Assembly (NCBI RefSeq): GCF_014077625.1
Contig: NZ_JACFXU010000013.1
Location: forward strand, 1,116,001 to 1,180,000
DNA from: Sediminihaliea albiluteola
Lineage (GTDB): Bacteria > Pseudomonadota > Gammaproteobacteria > Pseudomonadales > Halieaceae
Direction: 5' to 3'
Length of the DNA: 64,000 nt
Position 1 is the first letter of the stretch, and every line of letters begins with the position of its first letter. The notes beneath the pieces are model-generated. The model ran no database searches. It had not been told where the DNA came from and saw only the letters and a program-made list of their open reading frames with translations. Positions 37,630 through 47,815 of this stretch are shown here, one piece after another. Position numbers and translations under genes: made by a program.

Positions 37630-38706
37630 TTATTGCCGACGATTATTTGCTGTTAGTTTTGGTAGCACCGACCTTGATGGTACCTGGTTGTATGCAAAGC
37701 CACCGTAATCAGGAAAAATATTCAATTCTAGTACTAAGGGCCCCTCTCTAGAGATAGCGATATCGGTACCCGAAAAGCGAATACTTGGAAATGCAAACAA
37801 TGACGATTTGGCCAGCTCAATCGACTCCTCTAAAAAAGCTACTGCTCGGCCCTGCATTTGCTCACCCGTAACAGGGTTATGCGTATACAACTCGTATGGC
37901 TTCGCCTTCATGAAGCCAGATAACAAAACACCGCGTTCAATATCAACGGGATAAATGACGCCACCTGATGTCGCATTGTCAACCAAGGAGCCCGCAGCGC
38001 CTACACGCAGAAAAACTAATAAACATTCCACACGGTCCTCAGCTACCTGTCGAACCACACATCGCAAGGTATTAACAGAACTAGGATTAAAGGCCGCAAA
38101 CTCTGCGTGCTGTTCCAGGTAACGCTCTACCAATACCCCATCCCGACCTGACACTCTGAGCCGCTCAGTTAGCTCACTAACTGTGATAGGGCTATCCTCA
38201 TCTAGAAAACAAAGTTGATCACCGCCTAAGTACTCTGCAGCATGAAAACCTACCCCTCCCCATGCTTCTGTCAACTTGAAACAAACTTTCTCACCAGGGC
38301 TCAGTGTTTCCAATAAGCGCTGCAAGTCTCTTGAGCTCCTTAGTTCTCGGCCTTCTCGGTCTAGACCTCGGAAGGGATGAAAACAACCAAGTAACTCCGG
38401 AGTCGGCACGCCATAAGTTGAAAGTATCGCCTTCTCTACGATTTTGTTTTGTGATGTGCGATGGTAAAGGCGCTCATTCCATTCATAGACACGTTGAGCG
38501 TATTGCCGACTACTCCAATAACCGAGTAAGTGAAATAAGGGAAAGTCGCGTTGGTACATCCGACCCAAATTATAAAAGCCAGGACCTAGCCTAGAACGCA
38601 GATACAACAAACACCACTCCATAACTTGGCGCCCTACAGACTTATTCGTACTTTCAATAGCCAGTCGCCGCGCTAAGGCTAGATAAGTAAATAGACCTTG
38701 ACTCAT
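37630..38706 (-). CDS. Sugar-transfer-associated ATP-grasp protein
   Basis: 358-aa ATP-grasp enzyme of the type found in exopolysaccharide loci: VCFKLTEAWGGVGFHA (ATP-binding lysine and glycine-rich loop), SVNTLRCVV, NATSGGVIYPVD and LVLELNIFPDYGGF (metal-binding Glu/Asn). The N-terminal helical region (about 25-90) is complete, a useful contrast with the interrupted paralogue at 35101. It probably couples ATP to formation of an amide or ester on the glycan. It overlaps the upstream deacetylase gene by 4 bp. Confidence 0.82.
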   Translation of the reverse strand: MSQGLFTYLALARRLAIESTNKSVGRQVMEWCLLYLRSRLGPGFYNLGRMYQRDFPLFHLLGYWSSRQYAQRVYEWNERLYHRTSQNKIVEKAILSTYGVPTPELLGCFHPFRGLDREGRELRSSRDLQRLLETLSPGEKVCFKLTEAWGGVGFHAAEYLGGDQLCFLDEDSPITVSELTERLRVSGRDGVLVERYLEQHAEFAAFNPSSVNTLRCVVRQVAEDRVECLLVFLRVGAAGSLVDNATSGGVIYPVDIERGVLLSGFMKAKPYELYTHNPVTGEQMQGRAVAFLEESIELAKSSLFAFPSIRFSGTDIAISREGPLVLELNIFPDYGGFAYNQVPSRSVLPKLTANNRRQ

Positions 38707-39731
38707 GGACTTGACCTATTAGTTAATCTGCTAAAACTAATAACTTGGCGAACTAGCTCAAGGAAGCCAGACATTTCCGCCTCAAGTTCTAGATTACTAA
38801 GATTCTCTCCATCTAAAATTCTCGGCAAGCAATAAATATTCGAGCTCTCTCGTGCCAAACCCGAATCCGTTGTTGTAGCACTTTCTATACCGAGCTCTTT
38901 TAACACCGGCCAATCCTCTGGCTCATTTAGGCCACTTGGGTAGCAAAAGTGGACCAAGGGCTTACTCGTTAGCTGCTCCAGCCACTGTCGATTTTCACTT
39001 ATTTCGCTTGCGAGACTGCTTTCCGTAGCACTACGAGTGCGATGACGATGCGTATGGAGCTGTAGGTCTATTCCACGCGATGACATTGAAGCAAGTTCAG
39101 AGCTGTTCGCAAGATGAAAAGTGCGAGATGCGCACAAGGACTCATAGCTTTCCCCGATACTCTCTGCCACTGCAGCTAACAAAGACTGACGCTGTTCATC
39201 ACTATCAAGACTTCTTGCATAGTCCTGAAGCTGAGATAGCGTCACTACCTGAGGAGCCTTTGAAGTAGTGCCTGCTGCATTTAACTGAATGCAAACGGCT
39301 TGTTTGCTCTCCTCAGCCAACTGAAATAGATAAGCCAAGGCCACATCAAATACTGGACTTTGTTTGTCAGCATAGTAGCTACTCACATATAAAGTCGCTG
39401 GGTAGCCCGCTGCACAGAGAATTTCAGACATATGCTTGCATGAACTCTGCCAACCGTCATCAATAGTAATCACTACTGCTTTTTCTGGGAGACGCTTTTC
39501 ACTCAATAGTTCCAGCGCTTTTGACAGAGGTAATACAGTCGCGCCCCACTCATTTAAGAAGCGCATTCGCGACTCAAAGGTTGCCGGCTTCATAAAGAGA
39601 AAGTTACCAAAATGACCATCTCCCTCCCATATACCGTGATACGCCAAGATACGGAGACGATCACGGGTAAGCCACTGCGCAAGTTTAAACAGGCCGATGA
39701 TTCGCGCTAGGCCTAGAATCAGCTGTTTCAC
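38703..39731 (-). CDS. Polysaccharide deacetylase family protein
   Basis: 342-aa NodB-homology protein: VVITIDDGWQSSCKHM (catalytic/metal Asp pair near 95), LQLHTHRHRT (His pair) and HFCYPSG (motif 3). It is similar in layout to the deacetylase at 33205 and likely deacetylates an amino sugar of the repeat unit. It is coupled to the ATP-grasp gene downstream by a 4-bp overlap. Confidence 0.83.
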   Translation of the reverse strand: MKQLILGLARIIGLFKLAQWLTRDRLRILAYHGIWEGDGHFGNFLFMKPATFESRMRFLNEWGATVLPLSKALELLSEKRLPEKAVVITIDDGWQSSCKHMSEILCAAGYPATLYVSSYYADKQSPVFDVALAYLFQLAEESKQAVCIQLNAAGTTSKAPQVVTLSQLQDYARSLDSDEQRQSLLAAVAESIGESYESLCASRTFHLANSSELASMSSRGIDLQLHTHRHRTRSATESSLASEISENRQWLEQLTSKPLVHFCYPSGLNEPEDWPVLKELGIESATTTDSGLARESSNIYCLPRILDGENLSNLELEAEMSGFLELVRQVISFSRLTNRSSP

Positions 39732-39774
39732 GCTTCACCCATCTCAGAAAAAACAGCATGACAAGGTTTATACA

Positions 39775-41046
39775 TCATGCCAAACGACGCAGTTTAGGAG
39801 TATCTGGCTGTAGCTCAGGCTTGCCGAAGGACCATAAAATAATAGTGATACCAACCAAGTGCCAAGGTAAGTCGAAGTAAGTGAGGCTCAGGAATGCGCC
39901 TCCAGACATATAAGCAACTAAGCTGACCTGCAACATACGCGCCAAAAGTATGTCCTGTTCATGATACAACTTGTGCTTGTTTTTTATAACCCGCGACAAG
40001 TTTCGCCAGGTGGTAGCAAGTATCAGTAAAAACAGCAGTAGGCCCGGCCAGCCGTGCTCAGCAAGCGGGTGAAAGTAAATACTATGCGCAACAAATACCC
40101 ACTCTGGCCTCGGTGCGTAACGCTGAAACATCTCCTGACTCCACGAGGAGAAACCAGCACCTACAATAGACTCATTAGCCACATTGAGCGAGTACTGCCA
40201 AGAATTTAGCCTCTGCAATGCCGAGTTGTCTTCTTGATAATTTTCTATAGTGCCCATTCGCTCATGCCAACTTGTTGGCATAAAATTAAACACTAGTGCT
40301 GCCAAAATAATAATAGCTGGCCCAGTGATCAACTTTGAATGTGACTTTAACCAAAAGAAGCCGCCCACAGCTAAAATTGACACTATCGCACCACGGGACT
40401 GTGAGCCAATGACTGAAACTAAACTGAGAGTGATTGAAAGCCCCAATAACCACCTGATCCATCGCTGCTCTCGGTAACACATATAAAGATAAATCATTAA
40501 GGGAATGGTCATCAGGATTGCAACTGCCAGCGCATTATTCTCTCGAATATAGCTACTATCTGGTCCCCAAACTATAAAGGCGCCACCCGTTAGTATCGTA
40601 AAAACACCACCTTTTACACTGTAAAAACCGATAGAAGCGACAATGACCCAAATCAATTGTTGTAAACGCTCGCGATCGTTTATTAACACTAAGGTAAACA
40701 GCGCAACAAGCTGAATTTTCAGGATATTGACCAACTGTAGCATTGCAGCTTCAGGATAGACGGCCAGTGCCGTGGTGAAACACATCCAAACTAAAAAACA
40801 CAGCCACATAGCCGTTGTGCTATTAAAGGGAAATGTTTTCTTTTCTTGACTAAATACCATAGCCAACATCAAGGTTAAGGCAACAATTTGCGCGAAGGGC
40901 ATGGAGTATGCGAAACCATATGCGAGCCTGTGCGGGTTCATATAACTAATCCAGGACCACACCAATATCCCAGTATATGGCCGCCATAAAATTAGCGGCA
41001 AACTGCCAAACACAAGCAGAGTTACCAGAATATCCCGTAGTCCCAT
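39775..41046 (-). CDS. Putative O-glycosylation ligase, exosortase A-associated
   Basis: About 423-aa membrane protein with ten or so segments. The N terminus MGLRDILVTLL then SWISYMNPHRLAYGFAYSMP is the hallmark of the exosortase A O-ligase subfamily (TIGR03097), and a Wzy_C-type region follows (GSQSRGAIVSILAVGGFFW; WSQEMFQRYAPRPEW in the periplasmic loop). It is thought to transfer the glycan to PEP-CTERM proteins or to polymerise it. I chose ATG 41046 over the upstream GTG 41058, since GAGGGG lies just before both. Confidence 0.88.
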   Translation of the reverse strand: MGLRDILVTLLVFGSLPLILWRPYTGILVWSWISYMNPHRLAYGFAYSMPFAQIVALTLMLAMVFSQEKKTFPFNSTTAMWLCFLVWMCFTTALAVYPEAAMLQLVNILKIQLVALFTLVLINDRERLQQLIWVIVASIGFYSVKGGVFTILTGGAFIVWGPDSSYIRENNALAVAILMTIPLMIYLYMCYREQRWIRWLLGLSITLSLVSVIGSQSRGAIVSILAVGGFFWLKSHSKLITGPAIIILAALVFNFMPTSWHERMGTIENYQEDNSALQRLNSWQYSLNVANESIVGAGFSSWSQEMFQRYAPRPEWVFVAHSIYFHPLAEHGWPGLLLFLLILATTWRNLSRVIKNKHKLYHEQDILLARMLQVSLVAYMSGGAFLSLTYFDLPWHLVGITIILWSFGKPELQPDTPKLRRLA

Positions 41047-41064
41047 AGTTTTAGTCACCCCTCA

Positions 41065-42414
41065 TCAAGTAGTTACTCGACTGACCACATAACGAAACTT
41101 ACCTGATTTTTCCGCACTAATTGAATCAACCAAGTCGATTTCCACACTCACCTCATTACCCAATCGCTGGCGAAAACCCTGCTCAATACGCTCAGCACTC
41201 GCCTCATCAAAGCCATTGGCTGCAACAATACTGACCTTAGTTAAGCTTATGCTTTGCTGTTCAATACGAAACATTGATACCTCAGGCATCTCGCGCAGAA
41301 TATAAATAAGCGCTAAGCCATGAATACGCGTGCCATCTGCTGCAACAACGAAATCGGTGCTGCGCCCTTCTACACTTGCGAGCACAGGCAGACCTCTGCC
41401 ACAGCTGCAGGATGAAGCAGAAAGCGCGCCAACATCCCCTGTACGATACCTTACAAAGGGAAAGTCTCGGGTAGCCATATGGGTGACAACAATCTCGCCA
41501 CTAGTGCCTTGGGGGACTGCACGACCGGCTTCATCAAGGATTTCGACCACAATATCATCCGCCGTTATATGTAGGCTGCCTTGGGGACACTGGTGGGCGA
41601 TAAAGCCGGCATCTCGACCTCCGTAACCATTGGCCACCGGACAAGCGAAGGTCTGTTCTATCAATTGACGCTGATGATCATAAAGCCGTTCGGAGGTGAC
41701 AAATACAACCTTGATACCCAGGTTATCCATCCGCTTCCCACTGCGCCTAGCGTGCTCCGCTAACAAACTAAAAGCAGAGGGGTAGCCAAATAACATTGCC
41801 GGTCGCTTGGCAGCGATCAAATCTAAATACTCAGCTATCTTTGCTGCCGACAACTCAAATGCTGACAGTAAACGACTGCGAAACAATTTATCGCGAATCA
41901 AACGCAGTCGATCTTGGGAGCCCAACTCAATGGGGGAGCCCCACAGTACCAGTTCTGAGTCGCCAATATCTACATTCCACCAGCGGGTGGCGCGCCACTT
42001 GGCCGCGACATCGTGACTGATCCGCTCCTTGCCAAGTTGAAACACCAAAGGTTCACCACTGGAACCGCCAGTGTTAAAAGATTGCAGCGAAGAGGCATTG
42101 TCTGCACGCAGCAAATCGCTGTTACTACGAATGGTCGTTTTATCGAGCAAAGGTAGTGCATTTAGCGCTGACAGGTCAGAAACGCTTTCGGGATCGAATT
42201 CGAGCTGTTCAAACAGATCGCGGTAATAGGGTACATGCCTGCCAATATCCTTTAAAAATACTCGCAAGCGCTGCACTTGGCGTGCGCTGATTTGTTCTGG
42301 CCGGCGCCACTGGTTGCGCTCCATCTCACGGCGAATAGCCACAGTGCCGTGCCCCTTGGCGTATTCGTGTAAAGGAAATAACACTTTAGCTACCAACTGC
42401 GTATAGACACTCAT
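41065..42414 (-). CDS. Phenylacetate-CoA ligase-like AMP-binding protein (CapK/PaaK family)
   Basis: 449 aa from ATG 42414, chosen because it forms a 4-bp overlap with the upstream glycosyltransferase stop; the longer frame runs into that gene. ANL-type signature FNTGGSSGEPLVFQLG near 110-125, GYGGRDAGFIAHQCP, and FPFVRYRTGDVGAL with a following CSCGRGLPVL metal-like motif. CapK-like proteins in polysaccharide loci probably adenylate a carboxylic acid for transfer to a sugar. This is a second acid-activating enzyme besides the ligase at 14788. Confidence 0.87.
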   Translation of the reverse strand: MSVYTQLVAKVLFPLHEYAKGHGTVAIRREMERNQWRRPEQISARQVQRLRVFLKDIGRHVPYYRDLFEQLEFDPESVSDLSALNALPLLDKTTIRSNSDLLRADNASSLQSFNTGGSSGEPLVFQLGKERISHDVAAKWRATRWWNVDIGDSELVLWGSPIELGSQDRLRLIRDKLFRSRLLSAFELSAAKIAEYLDLIAAKRPAMLFGYPSAFSLLAEHARRSGKRMDNLGIKVVFVTSERLYDHQRQLIEQTFACPVANGYGGRDAGFIAHQCPQGSLHITADDIVVEILDEAGRAVPQGTSGEIVVTHMATRDFPFVRYRTGDVGALSASSCSCGRGLPVLASVEGRSTDFVVAADGTRIHGLALIYILREMPEVSMFRIEQQSISLTKVSIVAANGFDEASAERIEQGFRQRLGNEVSVEIDLVDSISAEKSGKFRYVVSRVTT

Positions 42415-43484
42415 GTCCCTGACTCCAAGTGACCTTGATATAAACTCAGCCACTGTGGCCGCACTACTGGCCAAGTATAGTTCTGTACCAGCTGCAGGCC
42501 TGCCTCACGCATACGCCAGTACAGCGCTTGATCCTTATATAAACGCAGCACGGCATTGGCCATCGCTTGGGCATCATCAACAGCTACCAACAAAGCCGTT
42601 TTCTCATGCTCAACCATAAAGGGAACACCACCAACGTCACTTGATACCACTGCTACAGAGCAGGCTAGCGCCTCTAGAATCGAGTTGGGCATGTTATCCA
42701 CTCGCGCGGGGTTCAGCATAATATCGCTTGTGGCATAAGCTGCCGCCATCTCCTCGGGATTGAGTCGACCAACAAACTGGACCTGAGCGGCTACCCCCAG
42801 AGATTCAGCTAAAGACTGCAACTCACTGAGCAAGGGGCCACTACCGGCGATAGTGAGACTGAGCTCATCGACCTCGTCAGCAATTAGGGCCAGGGCCCGA
42901 ATAGCGATATCGAGGCCATAAATCGATTCTAAATTGCGGGCTACAAACAAGTTTAGAGGGCCTTCAATGCTCTGGGCCGGCCGCGCCGTGAAGCGCTGCA
43001 CATCCACCACATTGGGGACAATCACACAGTCAACACCATAGTTGGCAAACACCTCCTGTAAAAACCCTGAAGGGACTACCACTGCGGCTACCCTGCGCAA
43101 ACTCGGCAAGACGCGGGAAGCTGATCTGGCCATATAACTGGCTGCGTCTCCGCCACGATAATTGACGATCACCGGGGTGCCGCGCAAACCAGCAAGCCAA
43201 ATCACCGGCGCCGCAAACAATTGCCAAGACCAACCAGAATTAGCCATCAGATGAATGACATCAACACGCCCTGCTAGACGCCAGGTACTCCAAATAAAAG
43301 GCAACAAGCGACAGATGGCCCGCAAGCCGCGCAGCCGCTCTACCCAGCGCGGGCGATATGCAGCATTAGTGGCTAACAACTCGACTTCTATACCCTCTTC
43401 TTTTAGAAGACGAGCTAACTGCTGAGTCTGCATCGCCATGCCCCCGCTCGGTGGCGGAATGGGCCCCACCAAGCCCAGCTTCAC
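42411..43484 (-). CDS. Glycosyltransferase family 4
   Basis: 357-aa GT-B glycosyltransferase from GTG 43484, whose codon overlaps the upstream stop by 4 bp (GTGA); the longer frame starts within the neighbouring gene. LVGPIPPPSGGMAMQTQQLA at the N terminus, VVPNVVDVQRF, LNLFVARNLESIYGLDIAIRA and the nucleotide-sugar motif ALACSVAVVSSDVGGVPFM. It adds one sugar of the repeat unit in the cytoplasm. Confidence 0.9.
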   Translation of the reverse strand: MKLGLVGPIPPPSGGMAMQTQQLARLLKEEGIEVELLATNAAYRPRWVERLRGLRAICRLLPFIWSTWRLAGRVDVIHLMANSGWSWQLFAAPVIWLAGLRGTPVIVNYRGGDAASYMARSASRVLPSLRRVAAVVVPSGFLQEVFANYGVDCVIVPNVVDVQRFTARPAQSIEGPLNLFVARNLESIYGLDIAIRALALIADEVDELSLTIAGSGPLLSELQSLAESLGVAAQVQFVGRLNPEEMAAAYATSDIMLNPARVDNMPNSILEALACSVAVVSSDVGGVPFMVEHEKTALLVAVDDAQAMANAVLRLYKDQALYWRMREAGLQLVQNYTWPVVRPQWLSLYQGHLESGT

Positions 43485-44695
43485 ATTACACTCCGGTAAA
43501 CATCCGCATAACGCGCCACACTGGTCGGCCAATTGCGCTCGCATTCAACATAGTCACGTCCCGCGCTTTGCATGACAGGCCACAAGGCTCGCTGTTGAAG
43601 CAACTTATCTATGGCCGTGGCAAGCGCCACTGGGTTCCCAGCCTCAAATAACAGGCCATTTTCACCATGGCGGATCAGCTCCCGGTGTCCGCCAACATCA
43701 GATGCCACCACCAGCTTGCCCTCTGCCATCGCCTCTAGCGGCTTTAAAGGCGTTACAAGCTCTGTCAGGCGCATCGACTCCCGCGGATACACGAACACAT
43801 CGACCAAGCTGTAATAGCGCTGTACTTCTGCATGTGGAACACGCCCTACATAGACTACACTTTGCTCCAATCCAAGGTCGACAATACGCTGCTTCACAAG
43901 CGCCTCCTGCGGCCCTCCGCCAACCAGCAATAGCACCACATCGGCCCGCTGTTTGCGTATCTGTGCCAGAGCATCCAACAATATTGGCAAGCCCTCGTAG
44001 GCGTAGAAAGATCCGATAAAACCCAAGACTATTTTGTCGGACAGCCCCAACTCCGATAGCAGCGCTGCATCAGGGGCCCTACCGCTAGCAAAAGCCTCTG
44101 CATTGACCGCATTGGGAATCACCGTAACTCGCTCTGGAGCTATGCCACGCTTAACTATGTCAGCACGCAGACCCTCGCAAATCGTAGTAACTGCATCAGC
44201 GCCTTGAAAAACGCGAGTTTCCAGCGCGCGGGTCACGCTGTATCTCGGCCCTCCCTCACGACTAGTGCCGTGATCAACGGCCGCATCTTCCCAGAAAGCA
44301 CGACACTCATAGACCACCGGTAAACTATATTTGCGCCCCACTCGCAGTGCCGCTAGGCCATTAAGTGCCGGTGAATGGGCGTGCAAAATATCTGGGCGCA
44401 GTTCCTCTACTAGTTGATTCAAACGAGCTTCAAGGCTGGTCACAACCTGCCACTGCTTCAGAATAGGAGTTTGAGCGACAAGGCGGCTCCCCGGCGCTGT
44501 ACGGTAGAAGGTAAAGCCATCCACCTCTTCCACCATCGGGCCCACTGCGCTGTGCTTTAAGCCCGTCACTTGGCTAGTCGTCCAGCCAAGCTCACGCTGC
44601 GCCTGCAAAATGCTGCGGGTGCGAAAAGTATAACCACTGTGCATTGGTATCGAATGATCAAGTACATGAAGGATGTGAGGGCTCTTCATACTCAC
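43481..44695 (-). CDS. XrtA-system glycosyltransferase (TIGR04063 type)
   Basis: 404-aa GT4 transferase. ILHVLDHSIPMHSGYTFRTR near the N terminus is characteristic of the exosortase A-associated stp3 family; AVTTICEGLRADIVKRGI, VIPNAVN and ESMRLTELVTPLKPLEAMAE complete the GT-B signature. GTG 44695 overlaps the amidotransferase stop by 4 bp; an ATG two codons later is also possible. It is part of the XrtA core order glycosyltransferase-amidotransferase. Confidence 0.92.
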   Translation of the reverse strand: MSMKSPHILHVLDHSIPMHSGYTFRTRSILQAQRELGWTTSQVTGLKHSAVGPMVEEVDGFTFYRTAPGSRLVAQTPILKQWQVVTSLEARLNQLVEELRPDILHAHSPALNGLAALRVGRKYSLPVVYECRAFWEDAAVDHGTSREGGPRYSVTRALETRVFQGADAVTTICEGLRADIVKRGIAPERVTVIPNAVNAEAFASGRAPDAALLSELGLSDKIVLGFIGSFYAYEGLPILLDALAQIRKQRADVVLLLVGGGPQEALVKQRIVDLGLEQSVVYVGRVPHAEVQRYYSLVDVFVYPRESMRLTELVTPLKPLEAMAEGKLVVASDVGGHRELIRHGENGLLFEAGNPVALATAIDKLLQQRALWPVMQSAGRDYVECERNWPTSVARYADVYRSVM

Positions 44696-46590
44696 AAGCC
44701 CAGATCATCATTGCGCGTCGCGGCCTGAAACATCAGCAGCGACCACAGCGGAGCACTGTATTCGCGCCGTCCAGATTGATGGTCGCTGACTAGCCTTCGT
44801 AGATAATCGACATTGAATAAACCGCTATCAGCTAGCCCCCCCTCAAGCAAATCTGACTGCAAGCGCTGTTTCAAAGGACCTCGAAACCAGTCCCCCAGTG
44901 GCACCCCAAAGCCCATTTTAGGACGATATAAAACATCCTTCGGCAAATAGGGCTCCATCGAGGTCTTGAGCAAGTACTTCCCTTCTTGTCCGCGCAATTT
45001 CAGATCTGGCGCTAGACCAGACACCCATTCTGACAACTCATGATCTAGCAGTGGCACTCGCACCTCGAGTGAATGTGCCATACTGGCACGGTCTACTTTG
45101 GTAAGAATGTCGCCTACTAGATAGGTTTTCATATCGAGGTATTGGATCATGGACAAAGGGTCATCCGAAGGGCAGCGAGCCGCATGATGATCAAAAACCG
45201 ACTGTACGGAATAACCCTGCAGCTCACTTTTGAGTGCAGGGCTGAACATATTTGATCGCTGTTCACTAGAGCTTAGGGACACCGAATGCAAATATGCGGA
45301 CACCGAATCCCGAGCCAGGGCCTGAAGAGTCGTTTTAGCTCTGAACACGCGAGGTGCCCAATCAGCTTTCGGATAGAGACGCCCCAGCGGTGCAAACACC
45401 GCACGCCGCAAGCCCAGTGGCAAGGAACTGCGTAAGCGCTCTTCATTCATGTGCCAGCGATAACGGCGGTATCCGGCAAAGTTTTCATCCCCGCCATCAC
45501 CGCTGAGGGCAACGGTCACATGTTGTCTCGCGAGCTGGCAAACTCGGTATGTGGGTAGTGCAGAGCTATCAGCAAAGGGCTCATCATAGAGCTGAGCCAA
45601 AGTATCCAAGAGGGAGAAATCCTCGCTACTTACCGAGTGCTCCGAATGATTGGTTTTATAACGCTCAGCCACCAGCCGCGCGTAGCTCGTTTCGTCGTAC
45701 TGCTTGACGTCAAAGCCAATGGCACAGGTATTTACCGCTGCCTGCTGCTCCTGCGCCATCATCGCAACCACCGCGCTGGAATCAACACCACCCGAGAGGA
45801 ATGCTCCAAGAGGCACATCAGCCACCATGCGGATCTTTACTGCCTCACGAATTCGCTGCTGCAGTTCTTCACGCAGATCCGCCTCAGAGGCTAGCGCAAT
45901 GGGTGTAAATGGAATATCCCAATATTGCTTTTGAGCCGGCATCGCTGCACCGCGCTTAACCAGCAGTGTGTGCCCAGGGCAGAGCTTATGGACGTCACGA
46001 TAGATGGTTTTCGGTTCGGGTATATAACCTAGAGCAAAGTAATCCTCTACCGCCTGTGGATCTAGGCGACGCGGCAAGTGACTGTGGGCTTTGAGCACCT
46101 TCAACTCAGAGCCAAATAATAACTTCCCATCCGCTAGCAGACTGTAAAACAGTGGTTTAATGCCGAAACGGTCCCTAGCCAAAAATAGACTCTGGGCCCT
46201 GCGGTCATAGAGAGCAAAGGCAAACATACCTCGAAAGCGATTGACGCAGGACTCACCCCATGCCTGCCATGCGTAGAGTATGACTTCAGTGTCACAGCGG
46301 GTGCGAAACTGGTAGCCCAAAGCCTGTAACTCTGCGGCCAGCTCACGGTGGTTATAGATTTCACCGTTATACACCAAGCAGGTATTACCATCGGCACTGG
46401 ACATGGGCTGCTGGCCTGAGGACAGATCAATAATCGACAAGCGACGATGTGCTAAACCTAAACCCGGTTCTCGAAAGAAACCATCCTCATCAGGGCCTCG
46501 GTGCGTCTGTACCCGGTTCATAGCTGCAAGCAATTCTGCATCAACTGGGGCTCTGCCCCGTAGATCAAATACGCCTGCTATACCACACAT
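44692..46590 (-). CDS. XrtA-system amidotransferase (asparagine synthase family)
   Basis: 632-aa asparagine-synthase homologue with an intact N-terminal nucleophile (Met-Cys2-Gly-Ile-Ala-Gly), DRFGIKPLFY, PPi loop FLSGGVDSSAVVAMM near 265 and SGDGGDENFAGYRRY. This subfamily (TIGR03108) is a core member of exosortase A loci and probably amidates a uronic acid of the glycan using glutamine. In contrast to the homologue at 31308, the glutaminase half looks functional. Confidence 0.94.
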   Translation of the reverse strand: MCGIAGVFDLRGRAPVDAELLAAMNRVQTHRGPDEDGFFREPGLGLAHRRLSIIDLSSGQQPMSSADGNTCLVYNGEIYNHRELAAELQALGYQFRTRCDTEVILYAWQAWGESCVNRFRGMFAFALYDRRAQSLFLARDRFGIKPLFYSLLADGKLLFGSELKVLKAHSHLPRRLDPQAVEDYFALGYIPEPKTIYRDVHKLCPGHTLLVKRGAAMPAQKQYWDIPFTPIALASEADLREELQQRIREAVKIRMVADVPLGAFLSGGVDSSAVVAMMAQEQQAAVNTCAIGFDVKQYDETSYARLVAERYKTNHSEHSVSSEDFSLLDTLAQLYDEPFADSSALPTYRVCQLARQHVTVALSGDGGDENFAGYRRYRWHMNEERLRSSLPLGLRRAVFAPLGRLYPKADWAPRVFRAKTTLQALARDSVSAYLHSVSLSSSEQRSNMFSPALKSELQGYSVQSVFDHHAARCPSDDPLSMIQYLDMKTYLVGDILTKVDRASMAHSLEVRVPLLDHELSEWVSGLAPDLKLRGQEGKYLLKTSMEPYLPKDVLYRPKMGFGVPLGDWFRGPLKQRLQSDLLEGGLADSGLFNVDYLRRLVSDHQSGRREYSAPLWSLLMFQAATRNDDLGL

Positions 46591-46651
46591 AGTTTTATCC
46601 TGTTACTTAGGTGTTTACATCGTTCATCATCACTAACTCGTTGAGTTTCCC

Positions 46652-47815
46652 CTAGCCCACGGCTAGAAGCTCATCATAAAGTGCTAAATACTGAGCGACG
46701 GTTTGTGGCCAAGAAAAGTTTTCACGAACAAATCGAGTGCCGCTCTGCCCCATCTGCTGCCGCAACTGCGCTGAGTCGATAAGGCGTAAGATCGCCTGAG
46801 CTAAGGCTTCAGAGTCATCCACCGGCACCAACAAGCCATTGTCTTCGTCACTGACTAATTCCGGGTTTCCGCCGACCCGAGTTGCAATAACCGGCAAGCC
46901 GCTGGCCATTGCTTCCAGTAAAGTATTAGATACCCCTTCGGCTAGCGAAGGCAGCACAAATACATCCATAGCTCGCAGCAGTTCCGCCACATCACTGCGA
47001 TCACCTGTTAAGAATAGCAGTTGGGCAATATTCAACTCTTCGGCTAGTGATTGCAGCGAATGTCGCATTGGCCCCTCGCCAACAATCACTAACCTTAGGG
47101 TGTCGCGCAAGTCCGGATTAATCTCAAGGATACGCGCTAGAGCCTGCAGCAGAGAGCGCTGATTTTTGACCTCTGCCAAGCGCCCCACCGCACCCACTAT
47201 GAGCGAGCGCTTGTGTGCCAAAAAGTCTTTTGGAAATAGTGACTCTCTATTCTGATCAGCAAGCAAGGGATGGAATCGCGACTGATCCACACCATTGTAG
47301 ATTTGTCGCAGGCGATCCGGACGAACACCAATGTAATCAACAAGCCAAGTAGAAAGGTCTCTGCTAACTGCAATATAGCGATGAATCAAGTAGCGCATAG
47401 CTTTACGCAGCAGTCGATACTTGTAATTTGTCCCCTCTAGGTCACTCATATCGCGACCATGCTCACCATGGACCCGTCTAAGCTTGGGACCAAAAAGAGT
47501 TACTAATTGGGCCTCTAGTGCCGCCAGGTTGCGGCTATGGACAATAGCTGGCCGAAGTTGGCGCAACAGCTTCCACAGGCGCCTGTAGGCTGACCAATCC
47601 CGCCCAGCTCGCATATTTAATTCATAGACCTCTACACCTGGCGCTGTAATTCGCTGGCCAAATGCATCTGCCTGCGTAAGACAGACGATAGCGTGTCGAT
47701 AGCGCTCTTTCGGCGTGCCATTAATTAAATGAACAAGGCCATTTTCCAGGCCACCAGTGCCCAAGGCATAGATTATGTGCAGCACCAATGGCGGTCTTGT
47801 ATCGCTACCTGACAT
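46652..47815 (-). CDS. XrtA-system glycosyltransferase (TIGR03088/EpsH1-associated)
   Basis: 387-aa GT4 transferase with the subfamily start LVLHIIYALGTGGLENGLVH, QIYNGVDQSRF, GAVGRLAEVKNQ and the C-terminal LPSLAEGVSNTLLEAMASGL. I use ATG 47815; the frame could extend to TTG 47824. It overlaps the end of xrtA by 11 bp, so it is translationally coupled to exosortase. Confidence 0.92.
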   Translation of the reverse strand: MSGSDTRPPLVLHIIYALGTGGLENGLVHLINGTPKERYRHAIVCLTQADAFGQRITAPGVEVYELNMRAGRDWSAYRRLWKLLRQLRPAIVHSRNLAALEAQLVTLFGPKLRRVHGEHGRDMSDLEGTNYKYRLLRKAMRYLIHRYIAVSRDLSTWLVDYIGVRPDRLRQIYNGVDQSRFHPLLADQNRESLFPKDFLAHKRSLIVGAVGRLAEVKNQRSLLQALARILEINPDLRDTLRLVIVGEGPMRHSLQSLAEELNIAQLLFLTGDRSDVAELLRAMDVFVLPSLAEGVSNTLLEAMASGLPVIATRVGGNPELVSDEDNGLLVPVDDSEALAQAILRLIDSAQLRQQMGQSGTRFVRENFSWPQTVAQYLALYDELLAVG